Both the position numbers and the translations under genes were made by a program. This document shows, in pieces, positions 33,447 through 44,981 of a DNA stretch of 44,981 nt (its first letter is position 1; the number at the start of each line of letters is the position of its first letter). A model generated the notes under the pieces. That model did not search any database, was not told where the DNA came from, and saw only the letters and a program-made list of their open reading frames with translations. The DNA is from Gnetum montanum. Lineage: Eukaryota; Streptophyta; Gnetopsida; Gnetales; Gnetaceae. The stretch spans positions 11,219-56,199 of the forward strand of contig MNCI01007802.1 in the NCBI GenBank assembly GCA_015680685.1, in the 5' to 3' direction.

Positions 33447-34749
33447 AAATCTCATTAATTCCTTTAGATGGAAAAATCTTAAAAAGACATGATCATGTGC
33501 ATTGAATTCCAATTATTTCAATAGAATATAGGCATTCTTTGTATATTGTTCCTATATTACATTCAACCCATCTTTATACATATAAATATTTTCTATCATT
33601 TACATTATTATATTTGTGCTCACCTTGTAAAAATATTCCAATGTATTCTAATGTAAAGATGTATGAAAAGGTTTAGTATACAACATCTTATAAGAAGTAA
33701 TATTAAGATTACTTTGGTAGTTGTTATTGTATACACACTAAGTCAAATATACTAAACTACCAATAATAATCTTCTTGTTTCTTTCTATGCACAATTAAAG
33801 TTCTTATTACTATTTACATCATAGTAACCATATGTGCCTAATTTATCATAGATTCAAAATAAAAGATATTCTATATTAAGAGAGGTTAAGCTAACATAAT
33901 TCAACGAAGTATACAATAGTAGAAGATATTTTTATTATTAGTTTTGTCAATAAGACATTGCTCCCTTGATTAGAGTATGTCACTTATAGTTCACAACTTA
34001 TAGGGTTGATTCTTTGAGTTATGATAATGTATATAACAACTATTATTATAGGGAAATAAATGATAATAGAAAAGTAGTATCCTATAGCTAGTCAACCAAT
34101 TATAGAGCTTCATTTATCTTAATGTTCAACTTATGTTAATGGAATTTTGTACTAAGTATCCACATCATATTCTGTTATCAATTTTAATTTTTAATTAGTA
34201 TCAAAAACTCCATACCATGGTTTCAAACAAAAAGGATTTATCATAAGCAAAGATAAGAAAAAATGATCGGAATGATAAAGTCTACATTTTGTTCTGGAAT
34301 TTAAACACTTGTATTGTAATGACAATAAGAAATTTCAAGTTTATCTTAAATCATAAAGTTTGTTACGTATTTCTTGATCTATTATACATATATATAAGGG
34401 TCTATCATATGTGCTTCAGGGGAACCTCTTTTATATTTTATAAGATATTATATTATTATATTGTATAAGAATTGTTGGAAGGAAAACACATGAAATCTCA
34501 GAAAAAAAAATTAATGAAATAAACCAGAAGATAGAAAATTTTAAAGGATGAACAAAAGCATCTGAGAAACTAATAATTCATAAATATCTTTGCCAATAGA
34601 TTATGCCAGCAATTTTTTAGCTATATTTGTTTTTTAGAATATTTGGTCAAAGCCAAGGTTTGGGCAGTTTGAAAATATTTGTTGCAATCAATCACGGTAT
34701 CCCTGGATTACCAACGACGGTGCGCCTAGATTGCCAAGAAATAGATGTG
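33447..34749. other. AT-rich non-coding stretch
   Basis: Nothing recognised beyond AT-rich sequence and short microsatellite-like runs. Confidence 0.5.
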
Positions 34750-34827
34750 ATTACGTGGGAACATTCAAGGTGTGGGAAATCACCCGTTATTACCTGGGAA
34801 CATTCAAGGTGTGGGAAATCACCCGTT
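34750..34827. repeat. 39-bp tandem duplication
   Basis: Units 34750-34788 and 34789-34827 differ at one base. They lie just beyond the 3' end of the LFS-like gene, next to its AATAAA. Confidence 0.85.
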
Positions 34828-34831
34828 TACA

Positions 34832-34837
34832 TTTATT
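34832..34837 (-). terminator. Poly(A) signal AATAAA for the LFS-like gene
   Basis: AATAAA on the minus strand, 27 bases past the stop codon at 34866-34864. Close to the stop but usable. Confidence 0.4.
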
Positions 34838-34863
34838 ATTTAGAAGAAAAACTACTGAAAAAG

Positions 34864-35433
34864 TCAATTTCCATTTGCAAGTTCTTCCATTTTGGAGGCC
34901 ATGGCTGCCGACTTCACTGAAAGGAGGGATGCCAATGTATCCGCAAGGGTATCATTGGCAGCTCGAAATGTATAAGTCCAGGTTACACTGCAAGCGTTCA
35001 CATTAACCTCTCGCACACTAATTTCATCCACATATCCCTGGAATCCGAAGTTACTATCCGCACTGGAGGCAATGGTATAAACGTATGTTTTTGTTGCATT
35101 ATCCAAGTAAACCAGCTTTTCCAGCGCGAACTTATCACCATCCACGACTTTCCTGACGCAGCCAACTTTGTTAGGAATCCCTGCAACAATTGTGCAAGAG
35201 TCGATGCTCACCAGGATCTTCTTCAGTCCTGCAAAGTCACTCGCTATGGGCCAAACATTCTCTGCACTTGCATTCACATGTCTAGGCAAGCTTCCCTGTC
35301 TCTTTACTAACTTTGCATGCACACATGGAACAGCAAAAAATCCAATCTTTGCATCCAAAGCACAAAAAGCAACAACAAAACTTAGCAGGCATAGCAGTTG
35401 CATGGCAAAGTTAGCGGCTTGACCTTGCTCCAT
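34864..35433 (-). CDS. SRPBCC-superfamily protein, lachrymatory-factor-synthase-like, with N-terminal hydrophobic segment
   Basis: Intact single-exon frame of 189 codons from ATG 35433 to TGA 34864; a second ATG at 35403 would give 179. The upstream frame continues to a TTG at 35475 but has no other ATG. Residues 12-26 (QLLCLLSFVVAFCAL) form a hydrophobic segment that could be a signal peptide or anchor. From residue 58 the sequence is plant polyketide-cyclase/LFS-like: ENVWPIASDFAGLKK, then SIDSCTIVAGIPNKVGCVRKV, LEKLVYLDNATKTYVYTI, GFQGYVDEISV and CSVTWTYTF, with a C-terminal helix. R94 and E105 fall where LFS-type proteins have their conserved Arg and Glu. NAS (54-56) and NAT (112-114) are possible N-glycosylation sites if secreted. 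The family binds small hydrophobic ligands; true LFS activity is known in Allium and should not be assumed. The frame lacks stops and its GC is higher than its surroundings, so it is probably a real gene. Confidence 0.8.
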   Translation of the reverse strand: MEQGQAANFAMQLLCLLSFVVAFCALDAKIGFFAVPCVHAKLVKRQGSLPRHVNASAENVWPIASDFAGLKKILVSIDSCTIVAGIPNKVGCVRKVVDGDKFALEKLVYLDNATKTYVYTIASSADSNFGFQGYVDEISVREVNVNACSVTWTYTFRAANDTLADTLASLLSVKSAAMASKMEELANGN

Positions 35434-35578
35434 GAAAGCTTCTAGTAAATACAGATAAACAAGCGAGGGATCCAAGTAACCAACCTAAAGAATATCAAAC
35501 TGGAAGAGCAGATAGCCCAAACTAAAGCAACACAAACAGACGCAAAACACAGATGGGGATGGTACCGGCCATGGTAAC

Positions 35579-35588
35579 AATATATACA
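35579..35588 (-). promoter_or_regulatory. Candidate TATA box of the LFS-like gene
   Basis: The minus strand reads GTATATATTG about 146 bases upstream of ATG 35433, followed by a C/T-containing leader with no other ATG in the coding frame. Position is plausible; not proven. Confidence 0.4.
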
Positions 35589-36050
35589 TGTACCCTAGCA
35601 GCATCGATAATTAATATAAAAACTATATTACAAATATAGGAATCCTGCACATGAATAACCCCGGTTTTATCTCAGGATGTCTGCCTTCCCAGGGATTTAA
35701 CTGCATGTGGTGCTCAAGGTAGAGATGAATCCTGTATTATTTCGCCACGTGCAATGGAAATCCCATTTTTGCGAAGAAGAAGTTAGAAAAGCTTTAAACT
35801 AGTCTGTACAGATAGGCTCATGGAAGGTTCCTTTAGTAGAATTAGACAATCCAAAAAAAACAGAATTAGCTGGGGCGCAATGCAAATAAACGAAACAAGA
35901 CAAGTGAACCAGGCAAGGTGGTTACTACTAGAAAAATAGATGGATAGATACCCTGAATACTTTCAATCTGGCTAAAGCTGTAACAGTTAACTCTTGTTTT
36001 TTTCTTCTGTTCATCCCAATTGCTTAAATTTAACATCCAAATACCGGTTT
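35589..36050. other. Upstream region of the LFS-like gene
   Basis: Less AT-rich than the surroundings; no other gene recognised. It includes a CCACGTGC at 35746-35753 (G-box-like CACGTG core, 35747-35752), about 160 bases upstream of the TATA candidate. The second 8-kb repeat copy begins at its right end. Confidence 0.4.
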
Positions 36051-39000
36051 CTTTTAATTATCTAATTATCTAAACTAAGGCCTTAAGGATATGCCGTTAT
36101 TTTCTTATTAGTCATCAATACGGAATTGAAATTGTATCTTGCAACCTACAAGATATATATTCTAATAAAGTAAATTGACAGCATCAACTCCATCATTTTT
36201 TAAAAAAATTCTCTTACAAAATTTATCTATAAAATAAAATACATGAATATGGTCATTATAAATCAGTCTAAGGAATATTCTAATATTCCATGTTTGGACA
36301 AGCTATTTAATTTTTCATTTATTTTTTAAAGTACTTTAGAATTGATTTGATTGTATGATATTGGAGAGATGAAGCTATTTGTACAAAAAATTTAAAATTT
36401 CATCATAATATTGTTATAGGATACACAAAAAATTCTCCAACTATAATTGCTATAAAAAAATTTATACTAGCACAATGGTAGCTAATGGTTACCAAAAAGA
36501 CATTATTGTATGAAATTCATTAACAAAATAAAGAAATTCTTCAATGATTAATTTCCCTTGAAGAGAAGATTAAAGGAAAAAAGACACTGCTTCCAAGAAT
36601 GTAAAGATATTGCTATAGAAGACTTATGAAGGGCTTCTTTAAGATAGCAACTTCCCTCCATAATTTGCTAAGGAAAGATTGTGTTTTCCCTTGCAATTAT
36701 GCTTATTAGAAAGATTTTGAGTTAAAGAAGAGATTAACCATAATATCAATATTAATCAACAAAATCTTAGGAAGGCTTATGATGTTTACAAAGATGGTTT
36801 AAGTGAAGAATTTAGAGGGGTCCTTATGCCAAAACAAAATGTAGTAGCTTATGGTTCCAAATATATAATACCCTTGTTCTAGGCACACCTTATGCCTTTT
36901 TATGTTTGTAGTTTGAGCTTTTGATGTCTTATTTGCTAGATTACATCCATGCTTGTTATCCTTTTTCATATAATAACTATGCTTTGTGAGCTATGTGCTT
37001 AGCTATACCTTTCAAGTGACCTTTTGTTTATATATATATATATATTAGGGCTTATTTTACCTTTTTTTTTCTTCTAATTTTAATACTTTGCCATATAAAG
37101 GTATTTTTGTAATAGTATATTTTTGTATTTTAGTACGTTTAAATATTTTTAGTCCTTTGGATTATCTTTTAATTTAACAAATTCCTACCAACCCCTTTTT
37201 TTGGAGTTTTGAATTAGCAAACATCAGACATAGGCATTGGATGTGTCACTGGCATATGAGGTAATATTTTGGTCTAGTATGATTTGTTTAAATAATATAT
37301 ATTTTTGGTAAATTATATTTAAATTATTTTTCTTTAAATTATGCTTTAGTTGGCTTTGGATTATCCTTTTGTTGATAATTGGGAGATAGAGTTGGAGAGA
37401 GATTTTATTCTAACAGAGAGAGATTGAGATTTAGATCTATGCTTTGAACCATGAGCTAAGGTAAGCTATATTTCTTGATGTTATTTTAGATCTCATTTGA
37501 AGTAGCTTTTTTATTTAATCTAGAATGTACTATTAATTTTGGAAAATTTCAAATAATGTATATGCTTAGCAATCTATTATTTTTTGAATTATTTTATCAA
37601 ATTTGGTACTACTTGAATAAAAATAATGATTTTTTAAGATGAATATATCAAGATTTATTGTATTGGTAAATCTATATTTTGGTGTAGTATTATTAGTTAA
37701 AATTTGGCCCAAAAGAAATTAATCTTGCAAACCTTTTCTAGTAAATTTGATTTATTATTAGTTTATAGACATCAAAGAAATTTTAAATTCTCATCCAAAA
37801 TATCAATATGATTAAAGTTCCATGATTAACATTATATAATCCCTCCAATATTATTGCAAATATTCTAAAAGAATATATTTTTCCTCTTGCTTTTTTTATT
37901 GATTTTTTCTACTTAAAATTTTGTTTTATATATTTTCAAACATCTTTTTAATCCTTTTATTTATCTTAATCCAATTAATGTTTTTTTTTTGAATTTGATA
38001 TCCATGCATAAACTATATTATTTGAATTTTCATATTTCTATCTTCATCTATATCTTCATGGGTCTAACCAATAGGAAGAAATTCTAATTCAATATCACTG
38101 AAAATCCTCTAAGCTATTGGCAAAGATAGAAATTTAAAAAAAAAAATAGTTATTTTTGTTATCCCTACCATCATTATTCATTTGTAGAAATAAAGTCCCC
38201 CAAATTGGTGCATAATTCCTTGTAATCTCATTTATCTTTTCGATTTCATATTTTAGATTATTATATTTTGAAGAATGGAGTTATCAAGAAATGCATAATT
38301 AAGTATTGTCTATTATTTAGTAATACTATGAAGATCACCATGTTGGATAATTAGTTACATCTCCAAATCACATAGACACTTTATAGGAGAAGTTTTTGTC
38401 AACTGCGAGTTCATTTTATTATGAAATAACAAAAATGGTTGAATCCACCATTACCCTTACCACAAACTAGTATACCTATTAAAGAAAATTGAAATATATC
38501 TTTTCCTGATATACCTTTAGGTATTAGAAGTAGTCTAGGAAGTCTTCTCTTATTTCTATCCATCTTATTATGGATTATGCCTAAGTACATATCTCAATGT
38601 CTTATGAAATCTTCATGAGTGTAGTATACATGCCTACACACTATAACATAGTTCAAATGTAGAGCACATTCTATCTATCATTTTTTCTTTTCAACATGAT
38701 CATAAGTTTATTTTCTTCTATAATCCAAATTCTAAAAAGCTTGACACATACTAAAATCATGCACTTCTATTTAAACTACATCTAGAAAATGCTTGAAAAA
38801 TAACTTAGACATCAGGCTTTCACTCAAGGTAGGAATATTCATTGTCTTCAACCTAGGGTTTAAATAGTCATCAAGAAGAATTAGTTGGTTCATTATCATT
38901 GACAATGATTTTACCTGTGTTGTTGTACCATTCCAAATAATTTATCTTGTTGTATTCAAAGAATGATCAGTCAACACTTATATCAACTTAATAACATGAA

Positions 39001-42000
39001 TCACAACTATTTTTTGTATCCTTAGTTTTATCTTCTCCTCATTTACTGATCTACTCTGATAATACCTTTTTGATAACTAAGAATATGGTTGGAAAATATG
39101 CTTCATTGAATAATATGAATTTATCTCCATGATGATTTGCATATTTTCTTGGCATTGAATTTCATTATGGAGGCTAGTAATCTATCATTTATCACTTCTT
39201 TGTTTCTATGCAATTGATTAAGTATAAAGACTCTTTTCATAATTACATCCATGTTAGAAATGAATCTATTTGTTAAGCCAAACTCTACCAATGTTATTTT
39301 GCCAAGATACATATTCTTAAAGTAATGAGTTTCATTAATATATTAGTTGAATAACATAGAAGTAGTTTGAGTGGTTCCACTTGATGAATTGTTACTAGTT
39401 GAATCCTCATTAGATATTGAATGTAAGTTAGATATATGAATATGTATTCTCTTTTTGTAATGATGAGCTTCTATCATAGAGTTACACAAAGGATATTATA
39501 TTTGATAACTAATTTGATTATCCTTCATTATCTCCTTTCATGAAATAATTAATTGACAATGTTCTAGTTGCCTCTTAAGTGGTTTTATCATGCATCTAGA
39601 CTTATCATCCTCAAGAAATGATACATCACATAATACCATATTGAACATTTGCTATTTTATTTAAAAATGAAAGCATCACATTTACTGTAAACATATTCCA
39701 CAGAAATACCAAATTCTAATCTTTCTAGTTGAATTTATTTTGGTAGACTATCCTCCAAAATTTAACAATTTTACACTAGATCATTCTTCTTGTAGTATAT
39801 AGTTTCCTCTATTAACATGAATTCTTGATTATACTCATAATTCAACTACACTTTTTGTCTGAAAAATTGTTGTCTATATGAAATTTCTTCATCTATGGAC
39901 ATCTTCATTAAATTCTACAAAACATTTTAGAATGTTTCATCTAAAGATAAATCCATTTTAGAAACTTCATTTTCATCAATTATAGAAAAGTGACTCTCAA
40001 AAAGAGATTTAAATCAATGATTTTTTACAAGGTGCTAAATCACAATTGGTGGTTAACGTTCACTTCATCTTTGTTTTCAAGCTGAGTTGACTTATAGGCT
40101 TTAATGTTTTATTCAAAAAATTATAATAAATATTTTTAAAAATTAATTTATAAAATAAAAAAATTTACCAATGATTTATGGCATTATGTGTAGCTTCTTT
40201 ATTCGAGAATTTTATAATTGATTTATTTACCTCATTATTCATTTGTTATCACTAAATCAAGCTTTGATTTTTCATTAGCCTTAAAACTTAGCTTGAAGCA
40301 TCTTCAAAATTTTTATTATAATTCAAAACATATAATTAAAGATTATATTAAATTCATTATAATATCCCTTTACTCTAAATAACATGGTTGAGCGTTTTCA
40401 TCAAGTTATTTAAGTCACCAAGTTTTTTCTATTTATCGTTTTACTTTATCAAAGACTTTTTCTAATTTTTTAATCATTGATTTAAATTATATAATATCAA
40501 TAACAACCTCAACTTAAAGAGTTATAAAGATCAATATAATTTTTAAAACATAACCATTGGTAAAGACATCATCGTTAGTAAACAATTGTTTTGCAAGAGC
40601 ATAAGTTATATACCTAGCCATCAAAAGCATCATTTAATGAAATAATCTCATATGAATAAATTTTAATTGTAAATTATGATACATGATTAGAAATATAATA
40701 ATAAGCATAGATTTTTCAAAAGTACCATATGACATTAGTCCAATTATTCCAGAGATAATTTAAGATTTTGATAGTAAAGATCCTTAGATTAGAATCCTAA
40801 GTTTTAGAACATGTAAATTGCATACATGAACTGTATGTCAAGCATATTTTGTAGTTATCAAATAAGGAAGGCTTATAATTCTAGGTTATCATAGTGTGCC
40901 AATCTAATAAAGAAGACTAATGATTCTCATCTATCATAGCAAGCCTATCTAATGAGATAGACGTATAAATCTAGACTATCATAGTGTGTCTATCCAATGA
41001 TGAAGGTAGATCATTATCATTTATCATATTGCATATATGCAATGTGGAAATCTATTAATTTTAGTTTTTATAGCTTACATGTACAAAGCTTCCTTCTTAT
41101 AATGTAGAGAGATAGAATTTCACAACTCCATTAAGTAGTAAGAGATAAACAGTTTTCAAAAATGATAGTATAATATTAGTAGAATAGGACATTCAAGTTA
41201 TTCATATGACCATTGCATGAACTAATTTAACACGTAGAACTACCATGTTTCCAAGATACGTGACTAATGTTAACATATTGAACATCATACCATTATCGTG
41301 CTATGAAAGAACAACTCTATACATACAAAAACACAATAGGGAGATTATATGAATCATTATAATGATAATGCATTATATGTTCTACTAGCAACCATTATAT
41401 GATCTATTGAAATTTTAAATTTCAAATATAGAAGAATATCCAAGTTGTTCATAACATGATAGTTAAATGAGAGTTTGAGAGGTATAGAGTTTGCAACATA
41501 TGTGCTTTAGAGATGTTATTATGATCCTCATAGTATTGTCATACTATAATGGAATGACTCTTTATACATGACAACTTGACATAAAGATGATTTGTATTTT
41601 TATAATATAATTGTATTTTTTTATGGAACATTAAAGGCATTGTATAGATCCTTAAATATATGGATTTAGAAGATGATAAATTGATTCTCATAGAATCCTC
41701 ATGCTTTGATGGAATAACTTTGTAAACATGAAAACACATCACGAACATGATTTTAATTTATCAAAATATAATGATCTATTATATGAAATATGAAATACAT
41801 TATATGGATACTTCAAAGCTGACATATTGTGTACTAAAAAGTGTAATGATTAATAGAAAATGTAGCAAACCTAATGATTCATGAGATTAATGTAATGAAG
41901 GAAATATTTTTAATATCTATGTATTATTTGCACTTCATTTTGTAAAATCTCTTTGCTTTAAATACTATAGAAATTCATTCTTATTTTCGAGGGATTAAAT

Positions 42001-44058
42001 GCCAATGAAGGAAAAAATCCTATTGAGTGGAAACAAATATGTCAAGGAACTAGTAAATTTGAAGTAATTAAACATAAATATTTTCATATCAATATCTTAT
42101 ATATGCATCTCAATATATGAATTTAACTTGCACTAATAACTAGCAAGATTCATTTTTGTTTACCTTGTATTTTATGGTAATGAATGAATAATTATTTTAA
42201 GGAGGAACAAATCTACTAAGAAATCAAAAAAATTGGAGTAAATTAAGGGGAATATTTTAGAGGTATTGAAGTGTACCTAAATTAGTGTTGATATCTATAA
42301 AGTATTTGTTATGTTTCAAGTATCAAGTAGCATAGACAGATAATGCAGTATTATGATACTAAAGAAAATTATATTTAACACATTTTATTACGTTTTCTTA
42401 ATACATTTTTAAAAAGTAAGATCATAGAGAAAATAAAATTTTCATAACTAGGTAGACTATAACTATAGCTAAGATTTTCATAACTTCAAATTTTTATATG
42501 CTTTCTCTCATATGACTATCTCCAAATAACTCTATGGCACCTCTCAGGATATGCTTTCCTCTTTTTTCATCACTATCTTCATGTAACATCTGGCCATTAT
42601 TGGGATGTGCTTTCTTATTCTATGATCATTGTATTTTGATAAATGTAATAATCAATACTTCTATTCAATAATGAAATATTTTTCAATAGGATTCTAGGTA
42701 TATCAAGTTTCCCTCCTTGGCATGTTCAAAGATAAGAAAGTGTGTAGACATGTATGTAATAGGCTAGGTGGACAAAAAATCTATGACCCAAATCAAAGAA
42801 CTTCTGTATATCATTACAAACAAGGAATGTGAATGCTGAAAGTGACGATTAATCATGGACTACAATCATAATATTGCATGTAGGAAAATGGTCAAAAATA
42901 TTGAAGGTATAGCTAAATCTCCAACTGCAGTCAAGATCTTGTGATAAGACCAAGTTAGAATTGAAAAACCCTTGATAGATACATCCCATTAGGTGAACTA
43001 GGTTTGGGAAGTAATGGACAAAAAGATGACCACTATCCTTAAGGAAATTAATTGTAAGGTGGTTGTTGTTACAACACCATCTAAATGTAGAAAAAAGTAC
43101 AATGATAAATGTAAGAGGAAGCTCTCCTAATCTAAGAGCATCAATGAAGAACTTAATATGGCTTCCTCTACCTTCATTCATAAGGATCCATGTAAATACT
43201 ACATAGACCCTCATAAATCATAGTGATACTAAGTCATGGCTTACATGATTGGTCAAATAGGACAAGCTAAGATGTCTTTCATTCCCAAGTTTATCAAGTA
43301 GTAAATAAGAATTACTAGCTACCATGGTAGATTGTACTATTGTAGAGGTACATATTAATAGCCCATGCACCAATAGTAGCAAGGAAAACATAAAATCCTT
43401 GGCATAATGCTTCATGGAATCTTCCTACATTGATGCAATGATAGATGACACTTCCTTTCAATCCCTACTTCCAAGGTGTCTAGGTAGGTACTTATAAATC
43501 ATTATACATAATACCTTAGTCATAAAGATCTTCCCAAGTAGTCCTACCCATCAAGATTCTCAATAATAGTAGTAGCAATATCTTTTACTTTTCTGTCCTA
43601 TGTAGGATGGGATTTGAAGTCAATAACAATCTAGGAAATCAAAATATTTTAATATTACCTACTATACTAATCATACATTAATTGATTAAACTGGAAAATA
43701 TTAACAAATAGGTGTTGAATTTGTTGTTAGAGGGAATCCAAGGTCCCATGGTAGAAAATTCTATTGCAAGTGCAAAGGTAAGTGTCATGGAACTTGGTCT
43801 AATCGATAATCTTTATCCTATGGAGAGGATAGCAATACAAATAACATAGAAGATGATATTGATAATTTTCTAGTACCATTTTCTAAATAGTGTTAAAACC
43901 AACGAACCATTTGGAAAAAGTTCTACAACCATGTCTAGCACATCTAAAAATATGGTACTTGATGAAAATAATATCATCACCATCTCTATTTCTAAGATGG
44001 CTATGTGAGTAGTCAAGAAAGAATATTTTCTTAAAAATAAATCACATCCTAATAGTCC
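36051..44058. repeat. Long direct repeat, copy 2
   Basis: Same orientation and start and end sequences as copy 1 (19801-27544). It lacks the 275-base and 881-base blocks of copy 1 (joins near 37380 and 38042) and has an extra block of about 1.4 kb at 40940-42360. It contains a (TA)n run at 37031-37046. The minus-strand open piece at 43214-42849 matches copy 1's 26688-26413 but is longer (121 against 91 codons) because different stops were gained. Confidence 0.8.
40940..42360. other. Block present only in repeat copy 2
   Basis: AT-rich, no recognised coding frame. A short sequence (AAATCTAG) occurs both at the copy 1 join and inside this block near 40965. That fits a deletion in copy 1 better than an insertion in copy 2. 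No terminal repeats or TSD were seen. Confidence 0.5.
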
Positions 44059-44981
44059 TAATGATCTTGGAAAAATTTGGTGTTGGACACCTTTAGTATT
44101 TTTCTTTTATTGTAGAGAAGTCACCTCTTCTATGCTTGACCCACAAGTCATATCTATGGAGGAACAGTTCCAAAGTCAAAAGATCATCAAGATAATAAAT
44201 AATTAGAAATGAATCCAAAAAAAGTCCATACTTATGACTGTCACTCATAAGTAAAAACATGAATTTTCATCTGAACTTCAAATTACAAGTTCAAGAATGA
44301 AGATTTATTATTAAATCAAATTGAAGTCAAAGTTACAAGCATAAATGATGAGTATTACAAGGGAGACTTCACCTAATTTGTGATTTTACCTTGCTATCTT
44401 GATAATGTAGAAACCTCAATTACCCACCAATGGACTCTAATGGTCCATGGTTGCCACAAGGTTTCAAAAAATCCTCACTTAATAATTTCAAAGGGAATTA
44501 GACTTCAACTTCATGTGGGTTTGCTTGGATATCAATTCTCTTCCTCTCTTTCTCTCTCTGTATATCTATCTCTATATATCTATAGATCTATATATCTCTC
44601 TTGCTTAAGTCAAGGCATGAATTTATACTATAAGGATATTTAAAATTAAATATAAGATAATCAAACCTTGTCATGGGTATCAATGTTACTCAATGTACAA
44701 TTTGGCAATTTCCATTGTAGCCTTGATCTTCCTCGATCATTGTTGCAAGTCACCTGCTTCTACTTTGACCGATATCCTAATTGTTCTCCTTTGTCTTGTT
44801 GTCTAAAATGCAAGGTATCAATCCTCATCATTGTCTCTATGTGGATCAAAATTATTCATGTCAATTTACATTGCTATTGTGATTACCTGTGATAGACAAA
44901 AATAAACATCATTAGCTCATATTGATTTATGTAGCAAAAATCGATGATCTTTGATATGCCAAACAATAAAGAATAAAAAGA
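44059..44981. other. Right flank, non-coding
   Basis: No gene recognised. It holds a (TC)n/(TATC)n microsatellite at about 44538-44602. Open frames here are low-complexity or short. Confidence 0.5.
44538..44602. repeat. TC/TATC microsatellite
   Basis: CTCTTTCTCTCTCTG runs into TATATCTATCTC-type repeats. Confidence 0.85.

Noticed and set aside
35434-35475. N-terminal extension of the LFS-like protein to a TTG at 35475
   Set aside because: Nuclear plant genes start at ATG; the first in-frame ATG is at 35433.
19801-44058. The 8-kb repeats as LTRs of one giant retroelement
   Set aside because: No TG...CA ends, no TSD, no primer site or polypurine tract inside, and the interval between them contains an unrelated gypsy remnant and an antisense host gene.

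Overview
The window looks like intergenic DNA from a large, repeat-rich plant nuclear genome, most likely a gymnosperm. That is inferred from four things: AT-rich sequence with very few intact ORFs, heavily decayed Ty3/gypsy and Ty1/copia elements, plant tRNA-Met and tRNA-Asp primer sites, and one intact gene of a plant SRPBCC (lachrymatory-factor-synthase-like) family. Species cannot be fixed from sequence alone. There is a 973-base assembly gap at 11348-12320.

Left half (1-19.8 kb): a three-level nest of retrotransposons, all on the minus strand. The oldest layer is a decayed gypsy gag-protease-RT fragment (19520-17395) fused to a decayed copia RT-RNase H fragment (17395-17305, continuing at 3409-2250). 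An outer LTR element (3410-17299, TSD tattt) split the copia RT. It has no recognisable gag or pol but carries an intronless-looking CCR4-type deadenylase sequence, possibly a captured host transcript. An inner Athila/Tat-type element (5254-14084, TSD ctaat) then split the CCR4-like sequence. The inner element has about 0.98-kb LTRs, a tRNA-Asp primer site and gag, and no pol in the readable sequence. It also has a second, 928-codon frame with a plant-transposon-like N-terminal domain and a coiled-coil C-terminal half. That frame contains 15 internal stops and no frameshift, and every stop can be explained by one C-to-T change. CG-rich palindromes (GCGATATCGC type) lie upstream of TATAAATA boxes in both LTRs and again upstream of the second frame.

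Right half (19.8-45 kb): two direct copies of an unrecognised, AT-rich, roughly 8-kb sequence (19801-27544 and 36051-44058) flank an 8.5-kb interval. The interval holds a decayed plus-strand gypsy 5' part (LTR/primer site/gag/protease, about 28.5-30.4 kb), featureless AT-rich DNA, a 108-bp tandem duplication, and the best host gene in the window: an intact single-exon SRPBCC/LFS-like protein with an N-terminal hydrophobic segment (35433-34864, minus).

At the extreme left, a small minus-strand stretch (365-224) followed by a poly(A) signal may be the terminal exon of another host gene. All coordinates, divergence estimates and homology calls were made by eye, without alignment or database search.
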